Counted from the first letter of the stretch, positions 24,555 through 34,531 are shown. The stretch: 42,934 nucleotides of DNA from Candidatus Omnitrophota bacterium (GCA_029564765.1 JAKQPK010000045.1:1-42934); one strand, 5' to 3'. The notes: generated by a model from the letters alone, not told the origin. Numbers and translations are program-made.

Positions 24555-25126
24555 GCGCGGCAAAAGAAAAACCTGAGATCCTTAAAGAAGATCAAGACAA
24601 GACACTTAAGAGCGACGTAGTCCAGGAGAATGATAAAACCGTTCTCTTAAAAGAGTCTGAGCACAAGCGATTGCTGGCCGAAGCCGCGGAGTATAAGGAC
24701 AAGTATTTACGTCTTTATGCAGAATTTGAGAACGCGCGCAAGCGTATGGAGCGCGATAAGGCGGAATTTCTGCGATATGCCAATCAGGAGCTGTTGGCAG
24801 ATTTTCTTGATATTTTAGACGATCTTGAACGTTCGTTAGAGGCTGCAAAAGCAAAACATGAAGATTATGACGCATTCTTGAAAGGTATCGAAATGATTAT
24901 GGCCCATGTGTATGATCTTTTGCGAAAAAATGATGTTGCTCCCATTGAGGCCAAAGGAAAACAATTCGATCCTCATTGTCATGAGGCGTTGATGCAGGAG
25001 GAGCGCGACGATGTTGAAGAAGGGGTCGTCGTTGATGAATTTCAGAAAGGTTACATGTTGGGCGAGAGAGTTTTGCGTACCAACAAAGTAAAGGTCGCAA
25101 AGAAAAAAGAACAAAAGAGTATTTAA
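24551..25126 (+). CDS. grpE: Nucleotide exchange factor GrpE
   Basis: The 191-residue protein starts within the hrcA stop (ATGA overlap), so it is translationally coupled. A charged, long helical N-terminus (to about 60) leads into the GrpE core: [74 protein letters not shown] and the beta part with [19 protein letters not shown]. GrpE releases ADP from DnaK and senses temperature. Confidence 0.97.
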   Translation: MSAAKEKPEILKEDQDKTLKSDVVQENDKTVLLKESEHKRLLAEAAEYKDKYLRLYAEFENARKRMERDKAEFLRYANQELLADFLDILDDLERSLEAAKAKHEDYDAFLKGIEMIMAHVYDLLRKNDVAPIEAKGKQFDPHCHEALMQEERDDVEEGVVVDEFQKGYMLGERVLRTNKVKVAKKKEQKSI

Positions 25127-25160
25127 GGATCACAAAGAAGTTGATACAAGGAGGTTGATT

Positions 25161-27062
25161 ATGGCAAAAGTTATCGGTATTGATCTAGGAACATCTAATT
25201 CAGCGGCCGCTGTTATGGAGAACGGGCGCCCGGTGATCATTCCTTCAGCGGAGGGCGCGGGTGTCGCTTCCGGCAAAGCGTTCCCGTCATTTGTCGCTTT
25301 TGATAAAGAAGGAAATCGTTTGGTGGGAGAGCCAGCTCGTCGTCAAGCTGCGGTCAATCCGCAGGGGACGATCTATGCCGCGAAGCGTAAAATGGGAACG
25401 AGCCATAAATTTCAAGTTTCGGGAAAAGAATTCACCCCTCAGCAGATCAGTGCGTTTATTTTGCAAAAGATCAAAGCGGATGCCGAAAAATATCTTGGCG
25501 ACACAGTTGAAGAAGCTGTCATCACTGTTCCGGCATATTTCAATGACAATCAGCGTCAAGCGACCAAGGATGCTGGCGAGATCGCTGGCTTAAAGGTTTT
25601 GCGTATCATCAATGAGCCAACAGCAGCCTGCTTGGCGTATGGCTTGGAAAAAGTTGGCAAAGAACTCAAGATCCTTGTCTTTGATCTCGGGGGTGGAACA
25701 TTAGATGTTACGATCATGGAGATGTGGGCGGAAGGAGGATTCGAGGTTCTTTCCACTAACGGCGATACACAACTTGGTGGTACTGACATGGATAATGTAT
25801 TGATCGACCATATCTGCCAGGAGTTCAAGAAAGAAAGCGGGATCGATCTAAAAAACGATAAAATGGCTTTTCAGCGTCTTCGTGAAGCTGCGGAGAAGGC
25901 TAAGGTTGAGCTTTCGTCGACAGTCTCAACAGAGGTCAACCTTCCTTTTATTACGGCCGATGCCTCAGGCCCAAAACATTTAACGCTTAAGATCGATCGC
26001 TCAAAGCTTGAGGAGCTTGTTTCTCCTATCGTTGATCGTTGCCGTAAGCCTTTAGAGGGCGCTTTAGCAGATGCCAAGCTGTCCGCTAAAGATATCGATC
26101 GTATTATCATGGTCGGTGGCCCCACACGCATGCCGATCATTCAGAAGTTCCTTGAGGATTATGTCGGAAAAAAGATCGAACGAGGCGTGGATCCTATGGA
26201 GTGCGTGGCTTTGGGCGCTGCCGTACAAGCATCGATCATCACAGGCGAGACCAAGGAGGTTTTGCTTTTAGATGTAACACCTTTGACCTTAGGTATTGAA
26301 ACATTGGGTGGTGTTTTTACAAAGATGATCGAACGCAATACCACGATCCCAACAAAAAAGAGCCAGATCTTTTCAACGGCTGACGACAATCAGAGCGCTG
26401 TCACGATCCGTGTTTTGCAAGGTGAACGACAGATGGCTAGTGACAACACAGAATTAGGCCGGTTCGATCTGGTTGGTATTCCCTCGGCTCCTCGCGGTAT
26501 CCCGCAGATCGAGGTGACCTTTGACATCGATTCCAACGGGATCGTTCATGTATCAGCAAAAGATAAGGCAACGGGCAAGGAGCAGTCGATCAAGATCACG
26601 GCTCCGACTAAGCTATCGGATACTGAGATTGACAAGATGGTCAAGGAAGCAGAAAAGTATGCGGACGAAGATAAGAAGAAACGTGAGCAGGCGGAAGTTG
26701 TTAACGAGGCTAACACATTCGCGTACGCGACAGAAAAGTCTTTGAAAGAGTATGGGGATAAGATCTCTGCTCAAGATAAAGAAAATGTTGAAAAAGAGCT
26801 CGGCAATCTTAAGGAAGCGATCAAAACTTCCGATGTGGCTAAGATCAAGCCTGCCATGGAGGCTTTGCAGAAGGTGAGCCATAAATTAGCGGAAGAGATG
26901 TACAAAGCGACCGCGGCTAAGCAAGCTGGTCAAGGCGCTCAAGACCAGTCCGGGCCGGGGGCGCAAGAGGCACCTGAGCCTGGAACTCAGCAGAAAGGTT
27001 CATCAGAGAAAAAAGAGGATGTCATTGACGCTGACTTTAAGGCGGAAGATGATAAGAAATAA
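25161..27062 (+). CDS. dnaK: Chaperone DnaK (Hsp70)
   Basis: ATG 25161 follows CAAGGAGGTTGATT; a start two codons upstream is less well placed. The 633-residue protein has the ATPase domain ([58 protein letters not shown]), the linker [15 protein letters not shown] and the substrate-binding domain to about 600. The tail is Gln/Gly-rich and ends in the DnaK-like VIDADFK. DLGTSNS replaces the more common DLGTTNS, a normal variant. It lies 34 bases after grpE in the CIRCE-controlled operon and is followed by a GC-rich hairpin before dnaJ. Confidence 0.98.
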   Translation: MAKVIGIDLGTSNSAAAVMENGRPVIIPSAEGAGVASGKAFPSFVAFDKEGNRLVGEPARRQAAVNPQGTIYAAKRKMGTSHKFQVSGKEFTPQQISAFILQKIKADAEKYLGDTVEEAVITVPAYFNDNQRQATKDAGEIAGLKVLRIINEPTAACLAYGLEKVGKELKILVFDLGGGTLDVTIMEMWAEGGFEVLSTNGDTQLGGTDMDNVLIDHICQEFKKESGIDLKNDKMAFQRLREAAEKAKVELSSTVSTEVNLPFITADASGPKHLTLKIDRSKLEELVSPIVDRCRKPLEGALADAKLSAKDIDRIIMVGGPTRMPIIQKFLEDYVGKKIERGVDPMECVALGAAVQASIITGETKEVLLLDVTPLTLGIETLGGVFTKMIERNTTIPTKKSQIFSTADDNQSAVTIRVLQGERQMASDNTELGRFDLVGIPSAPRGIPQIEVTFDIDSNGIVHVSAKDKATGKEQSIKITAPTKLSDTEIDKMVKEAEKYADEDKKKREQAEVVNEANTFAYATEKSLKEYGDKISAQDKENVEKELGNLKEAIKTSDVAKIKPAMEALQKVSHKLAEEMYKATAAKQAGQGAQDQSGPGAQEAPEPGTQQKGSSEKKEDVIDADFKAEDDKK

Positions 27063-27078
27063 TAGGTAAGGAAGGTTT

Positions 27079-27108
27079 GGGCGCCTGCATTTTTCGCAGG
27101 CGCCCTTT
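27079..27108 (+). terminator. GC-rich hairpin after dnaK
   Basis: GGGCGCCTGC (27079-27088) pairs with GCAGGCGCCC (27096-27105) around a T-rich loop, followed only by TTT. It could partly terminate transcription, lowering dnaJ relative to dnaK, or protect the dnaK 3' end. The core GCGCCTGC is shared with the hsp20-clpB hairpin. Confidence 0.6.
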
Positions 27109-27206
27109 AAGCATCTATGCGCTGGTTTTTTTAGAACGTATTTAAAGAAACTAGCACATCCTAATTTTATTTTGGATGATTTGGGGATCTGCAAAGGAGA
27201 ACTGGG

Positions 27207-28361
27207 TTGAAAAAAGATTACTACGAAATCCTTGGCCTTAAAAAAGATGCGAGCGAAGCTGACATCAAGAAAGCTTATCGTAAGCTAGCGCTTTCGCATC
27301 ATCCAGATCGCGTGGCGCCGGAGAAGAAGAAAGAGGCTGAAGAGAAATTTAAGGAGATCTCTGAGGCGTATGCCGTTCTATCAGATGCTAAGAAGCGTCA
27401 GCTTTATGATCAATATGGCCATGCGGGGATCGATCAGAATTATACGGCAGAAGACATCTTTCGCGGAGCGGATTTTAGCAGTATCTTTGGCAACATGGGT
27501 TTTGGTAACGGGGCGGATATCTTTGAAGATATTCTCGGAGGTTTTGGCTTTGATTTTTCTGGAGGTGGCCGTTCTGGACGTTCTCGTCGACCTAGGCGCG
27601 GAAAAGACATTCAATACGAGGTTGACCTAACTTTACAAGAAGCCTTTAGTGGTGTTTCAAAGACGATCAAGGTCCCTCGCCACGATCTTTGCGAGGCATG
27701 TAAAGGAACGGGCGCAAAGCCTGGGACTCAGGCTAAGACTTGTTCTCGTTGCCAGGGTCGAGGGCAGGTTATCACGGAAAGCGGTTTTTTCCGTATGGCA
27801 CAAACATGTCCGCAGTGTCGAGGAGAAGGAAAGACTATTTCTGAGTTTTGCTCTGCCTGCCAAGGTCAAGGCGTGGTAAGGACAACACGCAAGATCGATG
27901 TAAAATTTCCGGCGGGAGTTGACACAAGTTCCCAGCTAAGGCTTCAAGGAGAAGGCGAGGTCGGTCAGGCCGGTCGCGGGGATCTGTATATCTATATTCG
28001 CGTACGTGAACATGAAATATTTCAAAGAGATGGTCAAGATATTTACATGAATTTGTCATTAAGTTTCGTCAAGGCAGCTTTGGGTGGACAGATCAGCGTC
28101 CCAACGTTAAGCGGCAATGTGACCATGGACATCCCCGCGGGAACGCAAAGCGGAAAGATGTTCCGCCTTAAAGGTAAGGGCATGCCTAGTCTTCACGGTG
28201 ACGCTCCGGGTAATCAATATGTGCGCGTGATGATCTCTGTGCCGACAAAGCTTTCTTCTGAGCAGCGTCGGATCCTAGAAGAATATGCGCATGTCAGCGA
28301 TGAGGAAGTTCATGGTGGAAGCGAAACCTTTAGCGACAAATTAAAGAAAGTTTTTAAATAG
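27207..28361 (+). CDS. dnaJ: Chaperone DnaJ (Hsp40)
   Basis: A TTG start at 27207 with AAAGGAGA upstream gives the normal N-terminus [10 protein letters not shown]. The 384-residue protein has the J domain with HPD (32-34), a Gly/Phe-rich region ([25 protein letters not shown]), four zinc-binding CxxCxGxG repeats ([32 protein letters not shown]), and a C-terminal substrate-binding domain. It stimulates DnaK ATPase. A hairpin separates it from dnaK, and the TTG start should further reduce its level. Confidence 0.97.
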   Translation: MKKDYYEILGLKKDASEADIKKAYRKLALSHHPDRVAPEKKKEAEEKFKEISEAYAVLSDAKKRQLYDQYGHAGIDQNYTAEDIFRGADFSSIFGNMGFGNGADIFEDILGGFGFDFSGGGRSGRSRRPRRGKDIQYEVDLTLQEAFSGVSKTIKVPRHDLCEACKGTGAKPGTQAKTCSRCQGRGQVITESGFFRMAQTCPQCRGEGKTISEFCSACQGQGVVRTTRKIDVKFPAGVDTSSQLRLQGEGEVGQAGRGDLYIYIRVREHEIFQRDGQDIYMNLSLSFVKAALGGQISVPTLSGNVTMDIPAGTQSGKMFRLKGKGMPSLHGDAPGNQYVRVMISVPTKLSSEQRRILEEYAHVSDEEVHGGSETFSDKLKKVFK

Positions 28362-28386
28362 GTCTTTTTATTTAAGGAGTGCAGTG

Positions 28387-28677
28387 ATGCCAACTTATGA
28401 TTATGAATGCTCAGCCTGTGGATATGCTTTTGAAGAATTCCAGTCTATCTCAGAAAAGCATCTAAAAAAATGCCCTAAATGTAAGAAATCTTCTCTGCAT
28501 CGGCTTTTGGGAGCCGGAAGCGGTGTTATTTTTAAGGGAAGTGGTTTTTACGAGACAGACTACAAGAGTAAATCTTCCTCAGGTTCTACCAAGTCTAGCA
28601 CGGAAGCTCCTTGTTGCGCGACAGGATGCCCTCAGAAACAGTGCCCATCCAATCCCGCTAACAGCAATAAAAGCTAA
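28387..28677 (+). CDS. FmdB-family zinc-ribbon protein
   Basis: The start could be GTG 28384 or ATG 28387; ATG is preferred, with AAGGAG upstream. The 96-residue product begins MPTYDYECSACGYAFEEFQ and carries a second CPKCKK pair, forming the small zinc ribbon of the FmdB/regulatory-protein family, followed by GAGSGVIFKGSGFYETDY, which is typical for it. The tail is Ser/Lys/Cys-rich (CCATGCPQKQC) and likely disordered. The role of this family is poorly defined. It probably belongs to the dnaJ transcript. Confidence 0.9.
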   Translation: MPTYDYECSACGYAFEEFQSISEKHLKKCPKCKKSSLHRLLGAGSGVIFKGSGFYETDYKSKSSSGSTKSSTEAPCCATGCPQKQCPSNPANSNKS

Positions 28678-28749
28678 AAAGACCAAAAAAACCCTATCAA
28701 ACGCTTTTATGAAATTCTGAAGATTTTGGTTTCGTGACATTTTTTATTC

Positions 28750-28758
28750 TGCTATGAT
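28750..28758 (+). promoter_or_regulatory. Extended -10 promoter of the DUF1015/accD unit
   Basis: TGC-TATGAT at 28750-28758 resembles the extended -10 found upstream of other genes here; the -35 (TTCGTG, 16 bases upstream) is poor. A start near 28765 would give a leader of about 47 bases. Confidence 0.4.
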
Positions 28759-28811
28759 TTTTTATATCTTGAATTAATTTGATAGGCTTATATTGTAAAG
28801 GACCGCTAAGC

Positions 28812-30080
28812 ATGACCCAGATCAGATCATTTAAGGCAACATATTATAACCCCAAGAAGGTGGACGATATTTCTCAGGTCGTTTGCCCTCCTTACGATGT
28901 CATCTCACCTAAAGAGCAGGCCGCTTTTCATCAGGCACACCCCTTTAACTATGTGCGTGTTTTATTAGGCCTTGATAAGCCGGGTGACAGCAGTCACGAT
29001 AATAAATATAGCCGCGCTAAAAAGATTTTTACAGAATGGATCGATAAAGGTGTCTTGATCGAAGATGAAAAACCATGCCTATATGTCTATCGGCAGGAAT
29101 ATAAGGTTTTTGGCCAGAGAAGGTCTCGCCTGGGTTTCTTGGCGCTGATGCGTCTTCATGATAAAGAGCAGTCGAAAGTTTTTCCGCATGAAAATACGCA
29201 TATGGCGGCCAAGGTCGACAGGTTGCGGTTATTGCGCAATGTCAAGGCGAGCTTGTGCCCTATCTTCGTCTGTTATTCTGATCAATACAAGAAGGTAGAA
29301 GATATTTTCCAATCTTTTATCCATCAGAATCAACCGTTCATCGATGTCGTGGATTCTGATGGTGTCCATCATGTGCTTTGGCGCATGGATGATGAGACAG
29401 CTATTGGTCAAGTCCAGAGCTTTATGTCAGATCAAGCCTTATTTATCGCCGATGGTCATCATCGCTACGAGGTGGGAATGGAGTATCGCCGTCTTCGCTT
29501 GCAGGATAAAAAACGGGCGACCGGCAAAGAACCGTTCAATTATATTATGACCTATTTTACTAATCTGGATTCTAAGGACTTGGCTATCTTGCCGATCCAT
29601 CGCGTCGTTAAAAAGATGCCTAAGAACCTTGATTTCTTAGAAGAATTCTTCCGCGTTGACCGTGTCAGTGATATCAACGAACTTAAGATCTTGTTAGGCC
29701 GGGCTGGCAAGAATGAAAATGCTTTTGGCCTGTATACATCCGATGTGATAAAATTATTACGTCTTAAGAACAAAACACTCATTGATGAGCATATCCATGA
29801 AGGCAGCAAGGAATATCGCAGTCTTGATGCGACGATCTTGAAATATTTTATTTTCGACCGGATCAAAATTGCCAGCGAAGAGATCATTTACAAAAAAGAC
29901 ATGCAGGAAGCTATTGACATGGTGAATAATCGTGAAGCCGCGGCTTGTTTCATCCTAAACCCTGTCCGCGTCGATCAATTGAAATCCGTCGCCTTAAATG
30001 GTGAAAAGATGCCTCCCAAAACAACGTATTTTTATCCCAAAGTATTATCTGGCTTAACGATCTATAATATGAATGCTTAG
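28812..30080 (+). CDS. DUF1015-family protein
   Basis: ATG 28812 follows AAAGGACCGC. The 422-residue product matches the DUF1015 family: an N-terminal RSFKATYYNPKKVDDISQVVCPPYDVIS, NYVRVLLG, the conserved FPHENT and the signature IADGHHRYEVGMEYR, then NFDF-like and IHRVVK segments. Members are widespread in bacteria and often lie near serine-biosynthesis genes; related proteins have been linked to serine kinase activity, which I treat only as a hint. It has no membrane segment. accD begins 12 bases after it, which is the only metabolic context here. Confidence 0.9.
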   Translation: MTQIRSFKATYYNPKKVDDISQVVCPPYDVISPKEQAAFHQAHPFNYVRVLLGLDKPGDSSHDNKYSRAKKIFTEWIDKGVLIEDEKPCLYVYRQEYKVFGQRRSRLGFLALMRLHDKEQSKVFPHENTHMAAKVDRLRLLRNVKASLCPIFVCYSDQYKKVEDIFQSFIHQNQPFIDVVDSDGVHHVLWRMDDETAIGQVQSFMSDQALFIADGHHRYEVGMEYRRLRLQDKKRATGKEPFNYIMTYFTNLDSKDLAILPIHRVVKKMPKNLDFLEEFFRVDRVSDINELKILLGRAGKNENAFGLYTSDVIKLLRLKNKTLIDEHIHEGSKEYRSLDATILKYFIFDRIKIASEEIIYKKDMQEAIDMVNNREAAACFILNPVRVDQLKSVALNGEKMPPKTTYFYPKVLSGLTIYNMNA

Positions 30081-30092
30081 ACAAGAGGGTTT

Positions 30093-30938
30093 ATGGCGCT
30101 TTTTGGAAAAGAAAAATACACGCTAGTTAAGGTTCGCAAGAAGGTTATTCCTGACGGCCTGTGGATCCAGTGTCCAGAGTGCCAAGCACCGCATTATAAA
30201 AAGAGCCTTAAAGACAACCTGAACGTATGCCCTAAGTGTAGCCATCATTTACAGCTTACGGCTTCCGAGCGAGTCGATCTAATGGTCGATCCAGGCACTT
30301 TCCAGGAGCACGATGGGAATCTTACAGCTGTGGATCCTTTGAAATTTGAAGGTCCTAAGACATACCTTGAGAAATTAAAAGGTGATCAAGAGGCCACTGG
30401 GCTAAAAGATGCCGTCTTGACCGGAGTTGGAAAAATGGACGGTTTTGACGTCGCCTTAGGCGTGACGGATTCTCGTTTTATTATGGGATCCATGGGATCT
30501 GTGGTAGGTGAAAGGATCACGCGGATCATTGAGTACGGGACCAGTCATAGCTTGCCGGTTGTGATCATTTCAGGTTCAGGAGGCGGGGCGCGCATGTATG
30601 AAGGGATGTTCTCGTTGATGCAAATGGCTAAAACATGCGCGGCTCTTGGTCAACATCAAAAGGCTGGCCTTCTTCATATTTCGATCCTGACGAACCCAAC
30701 GATGGCAGGGATCATGGCATCCTTTGCTGGTGTTGGTGATGTCATCATCGCCGAACCCCGGGCTTTGATCGGTTTTGCCGGGCCTCGCGTGATCGAACAG
30801 ACGATCCGCCAAAAACTGCCTCAGGGTTTCCAGCGTTCAGAATTCCTTCTTAGCCATGGGCTTATTGATATGATCGTTGAACGCAAAGATCTCAAAAACG
30901 CTGTCGTCAAGATCATCCGCTATACACAAAAAGATTAA
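30093..30938 (+). CDS. accD: Acetyl-CoA carboxylase carboxyltransferase subunit beta
   Basis: The 281-residue product carries the N-terminal zinc ribbon (C27, C30, C46, C49) followed by the crotonase-like carboxyltransferase core (FDVALGVTDSRFIMGSMGSVVGERI; SGSGGGARMYEG; GDVIIAEPRALIGFAGPRVIEQT). With AccA it transfers carboxyl from biotin to acetyl-CoA, the first step of fatty-acid synthesis. AccA, AccB and AccC are not in the window. A weak AGAGGG precedes the ATG. No clear terminator follows, only a pyrimidine-rich stretch. Confidence 0.97.
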   Translation: MALFGKEKYTLVKVRKKVIPDGLWIQCPECQAPHYKKSLKDNLNVCPKCSHHLQLTASERVDLMVDPGTFQEHDGNLTAVDPLKFEGPKTYLEKLKGDQEATGLKDAVLTGVGKMDGFDVALGVTDSRFIMGSMGSVVGERITRIIEYGTSHSLPVVIISGSGGGARMYEGMFSLMQMAKTCAALGQHQKAGLLHISILTNPTMAGIMASFAGVGDVIIAEPRALIGFAGPRVIEQTIRQKLPQGFQRSEFLLSHGLIDMIVERKDLKNAVVKIIRYTQKD

Positions 30939-30986
30939 GTTTTCTCCTTTTTTCCTTTCTTTGTAGTCTTCCCACCAATTTTCTCA

Positions 30987-31014
30987 TTGCAGCCCAAAGG
31001 TGTTTTGCTATAAT
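30987..31014 (+). promoter_or_regulatory. Promoter of the ABC ATPase/diguanylate cyclase unit
   Basis: TTGCAG (30987-30992), a 16-base spacer and perfect TATAAT (31009-31014) with an extended TGC predict a start near 31021, 27 bases before ATG 31048. Confidence 0.7.
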
Positions 31015-31047
31015 AGGGAACTAATTAGAATAAAGGGTTCAAACATT

Positions 31048-32151
31048 ATGGCGCGTATTATTTTAAAGAATATTAGCAAGGCCTACAAGGATGGCGTGAA
31101 AGCTGTCAAGAATATCGATTTGACGATCAATGACAATGAATTCTTGGTCTTAGTAGGCCCTTCCGGCTGTGGAAAATCCACCACTTTGCGTATGATCGCT
31201 GGCCTGGAGGATATTTCTGAAGGCAGCATCCAGATCGATGACCGCGTCATTAATGATGTTCCAGCCAAAGATCGCGATATTGCCATGGTTTTTCAGAATT
31301 ACGCGCTGTATCCGCATATGACCGTTCTTGAAAACATGTCGTTTGGTCTGCGACTTCGCAAGTATCCTTTAGAAGAGATCCGCAAGCGTGTTCATGAAGC
31401 GGCCGAGATATTGAACATTAAGCATTTGCTTGAAAGGCGTCCCGGCCAGCTTTCTGGCGGTGAGCGTCAACGTGTTGCGGTAGGGCGAGCTATTGTTCGC
31501 AAGCCAAAGGTCTTTTTATTCGATGAGCCTTTAAGTAATTTGGATGCAAAAATGCGCGTTCAAATGCGCACAGAGATCCACAAGTTGCGCTTGCGGCTTC
31601 AAACAACATTTGTGTATGTTACTCATGACCAGACAGAGGCTATGACATTGGGGGATCGTATCGCTGTCATGAAAGATGGCATCGTTCAGCAATGCGCTGA
31701 TCCGATGACCATCTATGACCATCCGGTCAATAAATTTGTGGCTGGCTTTATTGGTTTCCCGCCGATCAATTTAATGACCGGTAGGTTGTTGCGCCGTAGC
31801 GGAAAAATATTTTTTGATGAAGGGCGTTTCCAGGTAAAATTAGTCGACCGAATGTATCCGGCCGTAACGGCGTATGAAGGCAAGGAGGTTATCCTTGGCG
31901 TCCGCGCAGAAGATATTTATGATAAATTACTAGTTTCGGAATCTTCCGCGGACAGTACGGTTACCGTGATATGTGAGGTTGTCGAACCTCTGGGGTCGGA
32001 AGTATATTTATATCTAAACACAGGCCGGCATAGTTTTATTGCGCGTGTTGCAGCACATAACCGTCCGGAAGTTAATCGTGAAATGAGTTTGGTGTTTGAT
32101 ATGAATAAGGTGCATTTCTTTGACCCAACCACAGAACAAACCATCATTTAA
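31048..32151 (+). CDS. ABC transporter ATPase, MalK/UgpC type (orphan)
   Basis: ATG 31048 follows the promoter closely; an in-frame ATG at 31000 would lie upstream of the predicted transcription start. The 367-residue product has Walker A GPSGCGKST (37-45), Q-loop VFQNYALYPHMTV, signature LSGGE (135-139), Walker B ending D159-E160, H-loop VTHDQTEAMTLGDRI, and a TOBE-type C-terminal domain. It is the ATPase of a sugar, glycerol-phosphate or polyol importer. No permease or binding-protein gene is nearby, so it may serve several transporters encoded elsewhere. The next gene overlaps its end by about 32 bases. Confidence 0.92.
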   Translation: MARIILKNISKAYKDGVKAVKNIDLTINDNEFLVLVGPSGCGKSTTLRMIAGLEDISEGSIQIDDRVINDVPAKDRDIAMVFQNYALYPHMTVLENMSFGLRLRKYPLEEIRKRVHEAAEILNIKHLLERRPGQLSGGERQRVAVGRAIVRKPKVFLFDEPLSNLDAKMRVQMRTEIHKLRLRLQTTFVYVTHDQTEAMTLGDRIAVMKDGIVQQCADPMTIYDHPVNKFVAGFIGFPPINLMTGRLLRRSGKIFFDEGRFQVKLVDRMYPAVTAYEGKEVILGVRAEDIYDKLLVSESSADSTVTVICEVVEPLGSEVYLYLNTGRHSFIARVAAHNRPEVNREMSLVFDMNKVHFFDPTTEQTII

Positions 32152-33418
32152 TTTGCGGTTTTTGCTTGTAACGGCTTTGTTGGCGTTGCTAGCGATTCTC
32201 TTTATTTATGCTATTCATTATGACGGAGCGTTCTTTTCCGTCATTCTTTTTTCTCAGCTGTTCGTCCTGGCCGCTCTTCTTTATTTTCGTCGCTACCTTG
32301 AAAAAGAAATAACAGAGATCCATCTCAAGAAAGAAGAATATCTCGAAGAGATCAATTTGCTTAATCTTGACCTGAAGAAGGAAGAGCTGACACGCAAATC
32401 ATTGTTCCAGCGCGTTGAGGCGTATGCACGACTTAAAAGTTTAGCTGAAAAATTAAGCCTCTGCGCAACGCATTTGCAAGCAGCAGAGATCCTGGCGGAT
32501 CGCGTGAGCGAGTTGTTTAGCGGTGACCGAACAACAACACTTCTTTATTTGTCCTACCCAACGACAGGCGATCTTGGGCTTGTAGTAGCTGTCAAGAAAG
32601 GATCCAGGATCCAGATATTATCCAAAAAAGGTGATATGTTCGACGCTTGGGTCGTTAAGAATCTTAAGCCTTTGTTGATCGAGAGCGCTAGAACAGACTT
32701 TCGTTTTGACGCGGAAAAGAACGCGCCTCTGAAAGATGACCGAGAATACGCGTCTCTGATCGCTGTGCCCTTAATGGTCGGGGTAAAGATCCTGGGGGTG
32801 TTGCGCGTTGATAGCCCAGAAGAAAAATATTTCTCTACAGATGACTTACGTTTCTTATCAAGGATCGCGGATCTAGGTGCCGTTTCTTTGGAAAGTGCCC
32901 AGCTGTACGAACATTTGCAGGATCTCGCGATCAAGGACGGTTTGACCGGGCTTTATTTGCGTCGCTATCTGTGGGACCGCATGAGCGAAGAGCTGCCGCG
33001 TCAGCTGCGACGTAAACAAGAGATGTCATTGTTGATGATGGACCTGGACCATTTCAAGAAATACAATGATCGTTTTGGACATGTGGCAGGGGATATCGTT
33101 TTAAGAACGTTGAGCGATCTTTTGATAAAGCATTTTCAGCAGCCGGGTAATATTGTTTGCCGCTATGGCGGGGAAGAGTTTGCCGTCATGCTTCCTGACT
33201 GCAGTAAAACGCAAGCGCAGGCACTCGCAGAGGATTTTCGCGCGCAGATCGCCCAAGCCGAGATCGTTTTGCGCAGAGAGAAGACCACTATTACTGTTTC
33301 GATCGGAATTGCTTCTTTCCCATCGGACGCGCAGATCAAAGAAGAGCTTGTCCAGAAAGCGGATCAGGCATTGTATGCCGCAAAACAAAAAGGTAGGAAT
33401 AAAGTATGTTTAGCGTGA
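32120..33418 (+). CDS. Membrane diguanylate cyclase with GAF-like domain
   Basis: The likely start is TTG 32120, overlapping the ATPase gene, with AAGGTG upstream; another TTG at 32153 is possible. The protein (432 residues) has two membrane helices (about 13-31, 37-55), a coiled coil (57-100), a GAF-like sensor (about 105-270) and a GGDEF domain starting DGLTGLYLRRYL with catalytic GGEEF at 350-354. This should make c-di-GMP from GTP. The inhibitory RxxD site nine residues before the motif is replaced (QPGN), so product inhibition is unlikely at that site. It overlaps the next, similar gene by 13 bases. Confidence 0.92.
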   Translation: MTQPQNKPSFNLRFLLVTALLALLAILFIYAIHYDGAFFSVILFSQLFVLAALLYFRRYLEKEITEIHLKKEEYLEEINLLNLDLKKEELTRKSLFQRVEAYARLKSLAEKLSLCATHLQAAEILADRVSELFSGDRTTTLLYLSYPTTGDLGLVVAVKKGSRIQILSKKGDMFDAWVVKNLKPLLIESARTDFRFDAEKNAPLKDDREYASLIAVPLMVGVKILGVLRVDSPEEKYFSTDDLRFLSRIADLGAVSLESAQLYEHLQDLAIKDGLTGLYLRRYLWDRMSEELPRQLRRKQEMSLLMMDLDHFKKYNDRFGHVAGDIVLRTLSDLLIKHFQQPGNIVCRYGGEEFAVMLPDCSKTQAQALAEDFRAQIAQAEIVLRREKTTITVSIGIASFPSDAQIKEELVQKADQALYAAKQKGRNKVCLA

Positions 33419-34440
33419 TGCTTTATTTGAGTGTTCTTTTTGTGGCTGGCGTCTTTTGGATTGCTCGGCAATTTGTTCAGCAGACGCGCCAAGGACAGCT
33501 GACAGTTCTTTTTCGTATTCGTAAAGATCTTGAGGATCTTCTGCGCCAGAGAAGCGATCTTGTCAAACAAAAGGATCTGATGTCTAGGAAAGCAGACCAA
33601 TTGTTCACGCTGTACGACATGACCAAAGAGATCGTTCGTAAGTCCAACGAGCAAGAGGCGTTTGAAGTTTTCCGAACAGCTTTGAAAGCGAATGTTCGCT
33701 TTCAAGATTGTCGCCTTGTGCATGCCGAAGGTGACCGCCGCAAGCAAATGATGAGCCCAACAGAGTATCTTATTTTTCCTATTCGAGGCCATCATCATGT
33801 CCTCGGGTATATTGGCATTAAGGGGCTGGAGGATGATGAGAAGGACAAATTTGTTATCCTTGCGCAACAATTCGCGTTGGCTTTGCAGCGCGTAAAGTTG
33901 CATCAAGAAGTCGAACAATCTGCCATTACGGACAGCCTTACAGGTGCGCACACGAGGCGATATTTGATGGAAAGGCTTGAGGAGGAGATCGCTCGTTCAA
34001 AAGCGCGCCAGATGGCTTTATCCCTATTGATGGTAGACGTTGATTATTTTAAGAGCTTTAATGACAAATACGGGCATTTGGTCGGCGACCAGATACTACG
34101 CTCTATCAGCTTGTTGATCCAAGAGAACACTCGTGAGATCGATTATATTGGCCGCTATGGCGGAGAAGAGTTTTGCGTTGTGCTTCCCGATACTGATTCA
34201 GAGGGCGGGCTTTTTGTTGCTGAGCGTATCCGTAAATCGATCGAAGAATCCGACATTCACGCCTATGATACGAGACTGAAGGTTACGGTCAGTATTGGTA
34301 TCGCGAGCATACCCAAGGATACTGATAATGCTTTGGAGCTTATTGACAAGGCGGATTGGGCTCTTTATCGATCAAAGAAGCGTGGACGAAACTGCATTAC
34401 CTCTTTTGGCGCTTACAGTAAAGAGCCTCAGCAGCCATAA
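33406..34440 (+). CDS. Second diguanylate cyclase, with intact I-site
   Basis: The 344-residue product starts at ATG 33406 inside the end of the previous cyclase gene. One N-terminal membrane helix (3-21) is followed by a coiled coil, a small GAF-like region (about 70-165) and a GGDEF domain with DSLTGAHTRRYL, DVDYFKSFNDKYGH and GGEEF at 252-256. An intact RxxD I-site (REID, 243-246) lies before it, so it should be feedback-inhibited by c-di-GMP. The two cyclases look like a tandem duplication that has since diverged in sensor length and regulation. A weak AT-only hairpin (34451-34465) follows. Confidence 0.92.
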   Translation: MFSVMLYLSVLFVAGVFWIARQFVQQTRQGQLTVLFRIRKDLEDLLRQRSDLVKQKDLMSRKADQLFTLYDMTKEIVRKSNEQEAFEVFRTALKANVRFQDCRLVHAEGDRRKQMMSPTEYLIFPIRGHHHVLGYIGIKGLEDDEKDKFVILAQQFALALQRVKLHQEVEQSAITDSLTGAHTRRYLMERLEEEIARSKARQMALSLLMVDVDYFKSFNDKYGHLVGDQILRSISLLIQENTREIDYIGRYGGEEFCVVLPDTDSEGGLFVAERIRKSIEESDIHAYDTRLKVTVSIGIASIPKDTDNALELIDKADWALYRSKKRGRNCITSFGAYSKEPQQP

Positions 34441-34531
34441 ATATTTATATCTATATATAATATAGTTTTGAAATAGTTTGTAATTGACTGCCAGAGAGCC
34501 ATTTCCGTTCTTGTAAAAGTCGGACATTTTC

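Noticed and set aside
27106-27206. Possible third CIRCE element before dnaJ (CTAGCACATCC)
   Set aside because: Only part of one half-site matches, and no GAGTGCTAA arm lies at the correct distance.
28678-28811. Possible terminator between the FmdB-like gene and DUF1015 (CCAAAA and TTTTGG repeats)
   Set aside because: The arms are short, about 40 bases apart and not followed by a T-run.
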